A stretch of DNA of 42,797 bases from Sphingopyxis witflariensis (GTDB taxonomy: Bacteria > Pseudomonadota > Alphaproteobacteria > Sphingomonadales > Sphingomonadaceae). Positions 1 to 7,087 of this stretch are shown here, piece by piece. The notes under the pieces are model-generated. The model did no database searches. It had not been told where the DNA came from and saw only the letters and a program-made list of their open reading frames with translations. Both the position numbers and the translations under genes were made by a program. The stretch lies in the NCBI RefSeq assembly GCF_002205635.1, contig NZ_NISJ01000017.1:1-42797 (forward strand). Reading direction: 5' to 3'. Every line of letters begins with the position of its first letter. Position 1 is the first letter of the stretch.

Positions 1-15
1 GCGCCGGAGGCCGTT

Positions 16-76
16 CCCTCGCCAGTGTTGCCCTCCGGTTCCGCTTCGCTCCACCTACGGCCAACACTGGCGAGGG
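16..76. repeat. 15-bp inverted repeat in the left-edge intergenic region
   Basis: The 15-base arms at 16-30 and 62-76 are perfect reverse complements (CCCTCGCCAGTGTTG on the left) separated by about 31 bases. Bases 15 and 77 also pair. It lies in a gene-free stretch before the first gene and resembles the other intergenic palindromes of this window in size and position, but I see no second copy of its sequence here. Confidence 0.7.
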
Positions 77-148
77 AGGCGTCAATGCACTAACAATCCA
101 CCCGGACCACTCGGTGGGGGCCGGTCATCAGGTCAAATTCTGATCCAG

Positions 149-188
149 GCGGCGGCCGCAATCCTCTCTGCCGGCCGCCGCTTTCTTT
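149..188 (+). terminator. Rho-independent terminator for a gene left of the window
   Basis: The arms GCGGCGGCC (149-157) and GGCCGCCGC (173-181) form a perfect 9-bp all-GC stem with a 15-base loop, followed by TTTCTTT at 182-188. It faces rightward, so it would end a plus-strand transcript entering from outside the window. No complete gene is visible in bases 1-270. Confidence 0.55.
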
Positions 189-271
189 GGGGAGAGCCAT
201 GCCCCGCATTGTGGCGAGAGCCTTGCAATGTATGGATGCTGGTTCTCCCTCTCTTTCTAGCAAGAAGCAGG

Positions 272-1339
272 ATGACCGCCAGGATGGAACGCAGTCAGAA
301 CAGCAGCGGGCAAAACAGCAGCGGGGCCCCGAGCCCGACCAATCTGCGTCCGCAGCTTGGGGGCCTTCCCCTTTACGAATGCAGTCCCGAGGACGAGTTT
401 CTCCACCTGCCGGCGGCCTCGGGCCATTATTCGTCCACCGAGACAACCTATTGGGGTTTCAATATCCCGGAAAAGCAGATCAACGGTGAAATCTATATGT
501 GGTTTCACCCGGTGTTGCGGATGTGCAGCGCCAGCGTCTACATCTGGAAGGGATTTCACGGTTCAACGCTGTCATGCGAATATGTGAACCACTATCATTA
601 TCTTCCTTTTCCCGAGAATGGGATCGCTGAATATCGCGTCGCCGATACGATGGACTTGCGTTTCCGCGTCATCGAGCCGCTCAAGACAATCGAGATCATC
701 TATCGCGATGCCGAGCGCGGCGTGGCCTTCTCGCTCCTCAACGAGGCGATCATGCCGCCCGCCGGACGGCCAGGCGGATTCCATTTCACCCAGGCGATGA
801 AGGTGAAGGGTTCGCTCGAACTCTTCGGCGAAACCCACGCGATAGATAGCTATTTCTCACGCGATCACAGCTGGAGTCAGGAGCGCCGCGAAACCTCGCG
901 CGTCGGGCCACCGCTGACCTGGATGGTCGGCGTATTCGGTGACGATCTCGCTTTCCACGCAGTCGGCTATGATGATCCCGCGCTTCGGCCCGGCTGGGAA
1001 GATCGTTATCCAGCCGTGCAGCCGGGCCAGGGACTTGGCTGGGGCTTCATCTTCAAGGACGGCGTGACGAAGCCGATCAAGTCGATGCGCAAGCTGACGC
1101 ACCGCGAGGACGACGGGCTTTCTCCGATCAGCTTCGACGTCGAACTCATCGACATCGATGACGAATGTCACACCATAAAAGGCCAGGTTCAGGCGCGAAT
1201 GCCCTGGCAGACCTGGCAGAATATGAACGTATATTTCTGCCAGACCCGTTGGGAACTCGACGGCAGAACCGGCTATGGCGATGCGCAGGATATTCAGATG
1301 AACGACTTCGTCCATCATTTCGCGAAACAGCGGGGCTGA
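272..1339 (+). CDS. DUF7064/DUF7065-type lipocalin-like (AttH/CrtC-like) protein
   Basis: About 355 residues. The protein looks like the two-domain beta-barrel family now split as DUF7065/DUF7064, which occurs beside APH-type kinases in sphingomonads and actinobacteria. Visible family hallmarks are an N-terminal LRPQLGGLPLYECSPEDE stretch, a WFHP motif, and RDHSWSQER, matching the usual R-x-x-SWG-x-R signature with Gly replaced by Gln. There is no signal peptide in the chosen frame. The frame also has ATGs at 209 and 284; 272 is preferred because translation from 209 adds a Trp/Leu-rich segment untypical of the family. It begins a four-gene, same-strand cassette (next start 41 bases after its stop). 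Its substrate is unknown. The family call is from memory of motifs, not from a search. Confidence 0.7.
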   Translation: MTARMERSQNSSGQNSSGAPSPTNLRPQLGGLPLYECSPEDEFLHLPAASGHYSSTETTYWGFNIPEKQINGEIYMWFHPVLRMCSASVYIWKGFHGSTLSCEYVNHYHYLPFPENGIAEYRVADTMDLRFRVIEPLKTIEIIYRDAERGVAFSLLNEAIMPPAGRPGGFHFTQAMKVKGSLELFGETHAIDSYFSRDHSWSQERRETSRVGPPLTWMVGVFGDDLAFHAVGYDDPALRPGWEDRYPAVQPGQGLGWGFIFKDGVTKPIKSMRKLTHREDDGLSPISFDVELIDIDDECHTIKGQVQARMPWQTWQNMNVYFCQTRWELDGRTGYGDAQDIQMNDFVHHFAKQRG

Positions 1340-1380
1340 GGCGGGGACATGCCGATCCCCTCCCCCTGGACCAAGTTTTC

Positions 1381-2106
1381 ATGACTCTTGAAGGCGCGAC
1401 AATCCTCATTACCGGCAGCAACCGGGGTCTCGGCCGAACACTTGTGGGCGCGGGGCTGGAGGTCGGCGCGAAAAAAATCTACGCGGCCGCGCGGTGCAGC
1501 GCCGATGTCGCGAACGATGATCCCCGCATTGTCCCAATAGAACTCGATGTCTGCGATCCGGCCTCCATCGAACGCGCGCGCGCGACTTGCGGTGACGTCG
1601 ACATCTTGATCAACAACGCCGCATCGCTCGCCAATGCGTCAACCTATCGAGCGAAGGCTCTCGCCCCGGCCAGGACGGAAATGGAAACAAATTTCTGGGG
1701 CCTCGTTGGCATGTGCCGTGCCTTCGCGCCGGTTCTGGAGGGCCGCGAGGGAAGCGCTATCGTCAATATTCTCTCGATGGGCGCGCTCGCCGGCATTCCA
1801 TTTTGCGGCAGCTATTGCGCCTCGAAGGCCGCCGCCTGGTCGTTCACTCAAGCGCTTCGTCTTGAGTTGGCGGCGAGTGGAACAGCCGTGGTCGCAGTCT
1901 TTCCCGGCCCGATCGCGACCGAGATGGCCCGACCGCATGAGCGCGAAGGCCGCTGGCCTGCCGAAGAGGTGGCGCGCGCCATCTACGAAGGCCTTGCACG
2001 CGGCGACCCGCATATTTTTCCCGACCCCGTAGCGCAATCGGTGGCGGCTTCTTACGCGGCCGATCCTTGGGGCCTGCCTACCCGGTTCGCGGGATCGATC
2101 GACTGA
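1381..2106 (+). CDS. SDR family NAD(P)-dependent oxidoreductase
   Basis: A 241-residue classical short-chain dehydrogenase/reductase. The cofactor motif TGSNRGLG is at residues 11-18. The catalytic triad is Ser132, Tyr145 and Lys149 (YCASK). The structural NNAG motif reads NNAA. PGPIATEM near the C-terminal side is the usual SDR loop after the active site. The ATG at 1381 is chosen because the Rossmann fold starts seven residues later; the open frame extends upstream but that part overlaps the preceding gene. It is the second gene of the 272-4781 cassette and probably interconverts an alcohol and ketone on the pathway substrate. The substrate cannot be read from sequence. Confidence 0.85.
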   Translation: MTLEGATILITGSNRGLGRTLVGAGLEVGAKKIYAAARCSADVANDDPRIVPIELDVCDPASIERARATCGDVDILINNAASLANASTYRAKALAPARTEMETNFWGLVGMCRAFAPVLEGREGSAIVNILSMGALAGIPFCGSYCASKAAAWSFTQALRLELAASGTAVVAVFPGPIATEMARPHEREGRWPAEEVARAIYEGLARGDPHIFPDPVAQSVAASYAADPWGLPTRFAGSID

Positions 2107-2142
2107 ACAATCCGGGCCGAGCCCGGACAAGAGAAAAAATGA

Positions 2143-3540
2143 GTGGAGAGCGATGTGGCGGACAAAGGGACCCTGATAGCCGGCGAGATTCTCGCGGCCA
2201 TTGGGCTGGAGCTCAATCAGCGGATCATTCCGGCAATTTCAGATGCCGATGCGCTGCACTCGGCAAAAATGGCGGAGGATATTCTTTCACACCTGAGCGG
2301 GTGGCTTTTGCTCGGCGACGAAATTTCCGGGGCGGTCGTCGCCGACTTCGACGCGTTGACGCGCGGCGCCGTAGCTCCCGAGCTGATCGACGATCATCTG
2401 CTCATGTCGAGCCCGCTCGGCGCGCTTCGCGAGCGCCTTCAGGACGATCTTGAAGCCGGAAGAACCGAAGACATCAAGTCGGCGGTCGCAGCGGACTCGA
2501 AGATGTTCGAGGCCGAGTTGCGCGCGATCAAATGTGTCCGTGACGAGACCGAAGAGCGGCTTCGTGCGAGCGAGCGCGTGGTCAGCTCGGCGCTCGCGAC
2601 TGAATTTCTGGAGGCTATACTCGGCCCCGGCCATATTGTGTCCGCGGTCGACCGGGCTCCCGGCGGATATTCGAAAGATACGCTCTTCTTCTCCGGCGCC
2701 GCTCCTGACGGCTCAGACCTGCCGCTCGTCGTTCGCCGCGACCTCCCTTTCGGTCCCGGCGAGACCACGGTCATCGACGAATTCCATCTGATCGAGGGGC
2801 TATGGAAGGCGGGCTTTCCCGTCGCGCGCCCTCTCGCCCTCGATGCCGGCGGCATCCTCGGCAAACCAGCCATGATCTCCGAGCGCGTCGCCGGGCGCTC
2901 GGGCACCGAAGAATGGGCGAGAGATGAGGTGCTTCGCGATCGCATCTGCGCGTCCCTTGCCGATGTCGCAGCCCGCCTGCACCGTATAGATCCGATCGAT
3001 TTCGGGCTTGTCGAACCGGGTAAGAATCCCCGCGAGGTCGTCCGCGACTATGTCCTTGAATGGCAGGAACGCTGGCATCGCAACCGCCTCCACCCCTCAC
3101 CCGTCCTCGCCGCTGGCTATGCATGGCTGCTGGCGAACATCCCCGAGCGCATCGACCATGTGTCGATCGTCCACGGCGACATCGGCTTCCACAACACGAT
3201 GGTCGCCGACGGCGAGCTGACGGCACTTCTCGATTGGGAGTTCGCCCATCTCGGCGATGCCACCGAAGACTTGAGCTACTGTCGCCCCTTCATCGAGGAA
3301 ATTGGCGGCTGGGAGTTGTTCATGGAAACCTATCGCAACGCCGGCGGCCCCGAATATCGCGAACAGAACGCCCGCTATTTCAATGTCTGGCGCTCGGTAC
3401 GGAACGCTTCCTCCTGCGCGACGGCGTGGCGCGGTTTCACCAGCGGCAGCTATCCGGCGCTCAAGATGGTGCATCAGGGCATCCCTCTATACCGGCGCTT
3501 CGTCCGCGAAGTCGCCGAGGCGCTGCGCACATGCATATGA
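2143..3540 (+). CDS. APH-like phosphotransferase with helical N-terminal extension
   Basis: 465 residues from GTG 2143. A GTG at 2155 has a better-spaced GGAGAG upstream and may be the true start. The C-terminal two thirds is an aminoglycoside-phosphotransferase/ACAD10-11-like kinase fold. The Brenner motif HGDIGFHN is at residues 344-351 with catalytic Asp346, and the Mg-binding DWE is at 364-366 (LLDWEFAHLGD). Residues 1-165 are a mostly alpha-helical, charged extension I do not recognise. APH folds of this type phosphorylate small hydroxyl compounds; in levulinate catabolism (LvaA) and in ACAD10/11 the target is a hydroxyacyl-CoA. In this cassette a catabolic kinase is more likely than antibiotic resistance, but that is inference. 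Its stop overlaps the MFS start (ATGA). Confidence 0.8.
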   Translation: MESDVADKGTLIAGEILAAIGLELNQRIIPAISDADALHSAKMAEDILSHLSGWLLLGDEISGAVVADFDALTRGAVAPELIDDHLLMSSPLGALRERLQDDLEAGRTEDIKSAVAADSKMFEAELRAIKCVRDETEERLRASERVVSSALATEFLEAILGPGHIVSAVDRAPGGYSKDTLFFSGAAPDGSDLPLVVRRDLPFGPGETTVIDEFHLIEGLWKAGFPVARPLALDAGGILGKPAMISERVAGRSGTEEWARDEVLRDRICASLADVAARLHRIDPIDFGLVEPGKNPREVVRDYVLEWQERWHRNRLHPSPVLAAGYAWLLANIPERIDHVSIVHGDIGFHNTMVADGELTALLDWEFAHLGDATEDLSYCRPFIEEIGGWELFMETYRNAGGPEYREQNARYFNVWRSVRNASSCATAWRGFTSGSYPALKMVHQGIPLYRRFVREVAEALRTCI

Positions 3541-4781
3541 CGGAAATCACCGAAGGCGCCCCAAAAAGTGAATGGCGTGACGGCTGGCCGCTCGTGCTCA
3601 CCGCAGCACTCGGCTGCGCCTTCGCGGCATCGCACGCCGTCACCATGGGCACGTTCGTCGGACCGTTGACCGCGGAGTTTGGCTGGTCGCGCGGCGAGGT
3701 AACCGCCGGCGTATCAATCGGTGCGCTCGGATCGATTTTTCTCGTTCCGGCGCTCGGACGGATCGTCGACAAGATCGGCGCCCGCAAGATCGGCCTGATG
3801 GGCCCCCCAGCCTATGCGGCCGGGCTGCTCCTGATCAGCTTTTGTGGCCCTTCCATATATGGTTGGTATGCCGCCTGGATCATAATGGCGATCCTCAGCC
3901 TCTGCATCAGCCCCCTCGTCTGGACGATGGCGGTTGCAAGCCGTTTCGAAAAAAGCCGTGGCCTTGCCCTGGCCTTTGTGCTCGCCGGCATGAGCGTCGG
4001 GGCGGCAGTCTTTCCTTTGGCCGCTGCCACACTCATCGAGAATTTCGGCTGGCGTGCCGCCTACCGGGTCAACGCGCTCGCCGCCGTCGTGATCGTGCTA
4101 CCACTTGCACTCGCCTTTCTACGCGATGCGCGCGATCTCCGCGCCACGAAGGCAGAGCAAATCCTCGATACAGAAGTGGACGTCCCGGGACTCAGCCTCA
4201 AGGAGGCTTTCAAAACGCGCGCCTTCTGGCAAATCGTGGCGATGCTGGCGCTGGTCGCAGGTGTCTATAACGCGATCTACCAGCACTTCCAGCCGATGAT
4301 GACCGATGCCGGGATGACAGCCATGCAGGCCGCCGCGATTGCGGGCATCATCGGCCCGGTCTCCTTTGCAGCGCGCCTGCTCACGGGTTATCTTCTCGAT
4401 CGCGTCAGCCCCCCGTTCGTCGCTGCTGTCGCCTTTGCGATACCCATTCTCAGCTGCCTGCTCCTCATCGGCTTCGACGGCAATCCGGTCGTCGCCGGTA
4501 TAGCCATCGCGTGCTGCGCATTGGCCTCAGGCGCCGAGATCGACATGATCGCCTATCTCGGCGCACGCTATTTCGGAATGAAGAATTACGGCGCGATATA
4601 CGGCGTCATCTTCGCCGGGCATACGGTGGGTTGGGCCCTGTTGCCACCTTTGACCGGGGCTGTTTTCGATCGCACCGGCAGCTACGACACGGCGCTGATC
4701 GCCATGGCCATTCTTCTTGGCGCGGCAGTCGTGCTCGCCGCGACGCTCGGCAAACCAAAAGCACTCCACCCCGATCGCTGA
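3537..4781 (+). CDS. MFS transporter, monocarboxylate/oxalate-formate type
   Basis: 414 residues with about twelve hydrophobic segments in two halves, an inner-membrane major facilitator carrier. The first cytoplasmic loop holds GRIVDKIGARKIG, the MFS motif A. A shorter equivalent (GYLLDRV) follows the seventh segment. Overall layout resembles the monocarboxylate and oxalate/formate carriers. ATG 3537 overlaps the stop of the kinase gene by four bases (ATGA), so the two are probably translationally coupled; an in-frame ATG six bases upstream is less likely. As last gene of the cassette it would import the substrate used by the SDR and kinase, or export a product. Confidence 0.85.
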   Translation: MTEITEGAPKSEWRDGWPLVLTAALGCAFAASHAVTMGTFVGPLTAEFGWSRGEVTAGVSIGALGSIFLVPALGRIVDKIGARKIGLMGPPAYAAGLLLISFCGPSIYGWYAAWIIMAILSLCISPLVWTMAVASRFEKSRGLALAFVLAGMSVGAAVFPLAAATLIENFGWRAAYRVNALAAVVIVLPLALAFLRDARDLRATKAEQILDTEVDVPGLSLKEAFKTRAFWQIVAMLALVAGVYNAIYQHFQPMMTDAGMTAMQAAAIAGIIGPVSFAARLLTGYLLDRVSPPFVAAVAFAIPILSCLLLIGFDGNPVVAGIAIACCALASGAEIDMIAYLGARYFGMKNYGAIYGVIFAGHTVGWALLPPLTGAVFDRTGSYDTALIAMAILLGAAVVLAATLGKPKALHPDR

Positions 4782-5193
4782 TTACTATCCAGATGGCCAT
4801 GCGAAAGCCCAACCTTCCACGGCTTATCCCGGAGCTTGCACTCCATTCTATTCCGCATTTGACCAGCCCGGTTCACCGTCTGCCGACCGCGAAATGGTGA
4901 GCGATTTCGTCGTCTTATTTCAGAAGGCGCGGTGCGGCGAGTATCAGCACCAGAATGAGGGATGTGACGGCCCCGGAATTGGGGTCCGATGAACGGCCGC
5001 TTCCGGGCGCACGTCGGAAACCCGGCGGCGACGGCCTTCGGGAGTGAAGCTGTCGTCGCCATGTTGAATGGCGTGCGCGTTCAAATTGACTGACGCTATT
5101 TATCCGCGGGCGGCCAGCGGCTAAGGTCTCGATTATGAGAGCGCAAAGTTCGAATATTGTGAATTGAATAATGAGATGGGAGTTTAAGTCGCG
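4782..5193. other. Intergenic region without a supported gene
   Basis: 412 bases between the MFS gene and the GFA-family gene. Short open frames exist on both strands but none has a convincing start, ribosome site or recognisable protein. The last 100 bases are more AT-rich and probably hold the promoter of the downstream gene. I see no hairpin followed by a T run after the MFS stop. Confidence 0.5.
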
Positions 5194-5688
5194 ATGAGCA
5201 GCCCCGAACGCCTTGAAGTCCATGCCTCAGGGGGCTGCCAGTGCGGCGCGGTGCGCTATCGTGCGAGTGCGATGCTCGATACCTCGCACATCTGCCATTG
5301 CCGGATGTGCCAGAAGACGGCGGGCAATTATTTCGCGGCGCTGATCGGAATCCCGAAGGACGCACTCAACTGGACGCGCGGCACCCCGGCGACCTTCAAA
5401 AGCTCCGATCAGGTCGAACGCGGCTTCTGCCGGACATGCGGCACGCCGCTCTATTATGATTATGCGGCCAGCAAACATCTGAGCGTCACCACCGGCTCGC
5501 TCGACAATCCGGCGGACTTTCCGCCGCGGGTGCAGTTCGGCATCGAGGGGCGCATGCCCTGGTTCGATACGCTTTCCGGCCTGGCCGAAGAAGGCACGAC
5601 CGAAGAGACAATGAGCGAATATGTCGGCGCGATCCGGGCGAGCAACCACCAGCATCCCGATCATGATACAAAGGATTGGCCCGAATGA
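5194..5688 (+). CDS. GFA family (glutathione-dependent formaldehyde-activating/CENP-V) protein
   Basis: 164 residues, the usual length for the GFA fold. All zinc ligands are present: Cys15 and Cys17 (GGCQCG), Cys34, Cys36 and Cys39 (CHCRMC), and Cys79 and Cys82 (FCRTCG). These bind the structural and the catalytic zinc of the fold. Family members are named after formaldehyde-activating enzyme, but most have no proven glutathione activity, so a specific reaction should not be assumed. ATG 5194 follows GGGAG at long spacing. A 7-nt-loop hairpin with 8-bp stem (5692-5714) lies just after the stop but lacks a T run. Confidence 0.85.
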   Translation: MSSPERLEVHASGGCQCGAVRYRASAMLDTSHICHCRMCQKTAGNYFAALIGIPKDALNWTRGTPATFKSSDQVERGFCRTCGTPLYYDYAASKHLSVTTGSLDNPADFPPRVQFGIEGRMPWFDTLSGLAEEGTTEETMSEYVGAIRASNHQHPDHDTKDWPE

Positions 5689-5691
5689 CAG

Positions 5692-5714
5692 CCTGACGCC
5701 CGTCGCGCGTCAGG
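5692..5714. repeat. Small hairpin after the GFA-family gene
   Basis: CCTGACGC (5692-5699) and GCGTCAGG (5707-5714) form a perfect 8-bp stem with a 7-base loop, starting four bases after the stop codon. Without a following T run it is not a textbook terminator; transcript-end protection is possible. Confidence 0.5.
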
Positions 5715-5874
5715 ATGCCAAGGACGCGTTCGAGCTGTGCGGTCCCGGCCATCTTTCTTCTCCCTTGTGGTCAGGACCAGTCTGACCGGTGCGTGCGCAG
5801 ACGCTTTGAACAAACGTGCATTGCGCTTCGGCGCGATATCGGGTGTGGATGCGGCTTCAGATTCGGAGCCGCAC

Positions 5875-7059
5875 ATGACCCCCACCGCCACCATCCTCCT
5901 CCTCGGTTCGGGCGAGCTCGGCCGCGAGTTCGTCATTTCGGCGAAGCGCCTCGGGTGCCGCGTGATCGCCTGCGACAGCTATGAAGGCGCACCCGCGATG
6001 CAGGTCGCCGATGGGTTTGAGGTTTTCTCGATGCTCGACGGCGACGCACTGCGCGCAACCGTCGAGAAATATCGCCCGGACCATATCGTTCCCGAGGTCG
6101 AAGCGATCCGTACCGAGGTACTGGCCGAACTGGAGGCCGAAGGGTTCCACGTCGTTCCCTCGGCACGCGCCGCGCAGCTGACGATGAACCGCGATGCGAT
6201 CCGCGATCTTGCTGCAAGCGAACTCGGCCTCACCACCTCGACCTTCGAATATGCAACGAGCCGCGAGGAAATGGCCGCTGCGGCGGCGCGCGTCGGCTTC
6301 CCGCTCGTCGTCAAACCTGTCATGTCGTCGTCGGGCAAGGGTCAGAGCACGGTCAAGGACGCCGCCGGGATCGACACCGCGTGGGATTATGCCGCCGCCG
6401 GGATGCGCGGCGACCGGCTGCGCGTGATCGCCGAGGCGTTTATCGACTTCGATTATGAGATCACGCTGCTGACCATCCGCCACAAGGATGGCGTTTCCTT
6501 CTGCCCGCCGATCGGCCACCGGCAGGAGCGCGGCGATTACCGCGAAAGCTGGCAGCCCGCCGCCATGTCGGCCGCGGCGCTCGCGAGCGCGCAGGATATG
6601 GCGACCAAGGTCGTCGACGCGCTCGGCGGTCACGGCATTTTCGGGGTCGAGTTTTTCGTCAAGGGCGACACCGTGATCTTCTCCGAACTCTCGCCGCGTC
6701 CGCACGATACCGGCATGGTGACGCTCATCTCGCAGCGCCTGACCCAGTTCGACCTTCATGCGCGTGCGATCCTCGGCCTGCCGATCCCCGCGATTGTGGC
6801 GCCCGATGCGAGCGCAAGCGCGGTGCTGCTCGCCGACCGCGACGCACAGAATTTCGCAATCACCGGCCTCGCCGACGCCCTCGCCGCACCCGACACCGAC
6901 ACCGACACCGCAATCGATGCACGCATCTTCGGCAAGCCCGTCGCCCGCCCCTATCGCCGCATGGGGATTACGCTGGCACGCGTCGCGGATGGCAGCACCG
7001 ATGATGCCCGCGCGGCGGCAGTCGCAGCGGCGGCGAAGCTCGTCATCGACTATCGCTAG
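5875..7059 (+). CDS. purT: Formate-dependent phosphoribosylglycinamide formyltransferase PurT
   Basis: 394 residues, matching E. coli PurT (392). It uses formate and ATP to formylate GAR in step three of de novo purine synthesis, independent of folate. An N-terminal Rossmann-like segment ([12 protein letters not shown]) is followed by an ATP-grasp domain with SSSGKGQS, the substrate segment [15 protein letters not shown], and [14 protein letters not shown], a signature of PurT/PurK. ATG 5875 is preceded by CGGAG at 6-base spacing; a long upstream in-frame extension has no homology features. polA follows 28 bases after its stop in the same direction. Confidence 0.95.
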   Translation: MTPTATILLLGSGELGREFVISAKRLGCRVIACDSYEGAPAMQVADGFEVFSMLDGDALRATVEKYRPDHIVPEVEAIRTEVLAELEAEGFHVVPSARAAQLTMNRDAIRDLAASELGLTTSTFEYATSREEMAAAAARVGFPLVVKPVMSSSGKGQSTVKDAAGIDTAWDYAAAGMRGDRLRVIAEAFIDFDYEITLLTIRHKDGVSFCPPIGHRQERGDYRESWQPAAMSAAALASAQDMATKVVDALGGHGIFGVEFFVKGDTVIFSELSPRPHDTGMVTLISQRLTQFDLHARAILGLPIPAIVAPDASASAVLLADRDAQNFAITGLADALAAPDTDTDTAIDARIFGKPVARPYRRMGITLARVADGSTDDARAAAVAAAAKLVIDYR

Positions 7060-7087
7060 GGCGCACCTCCCCTGCTACATCCCCGCC

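Noticed and set aside
2143..3540. Antibiotic-resistance kinase
   Set aside because: The APH fold alone does not imply aminoglycoside resistance; the neighbours and N-terminal extension fit a metabolic kinase better.
5769..5787. GGTCAG...CTGACC inverted repeat upstream of purT
   Set aside because: Only six paired bases with a 7-base loop and no matching promoter; probably chance.
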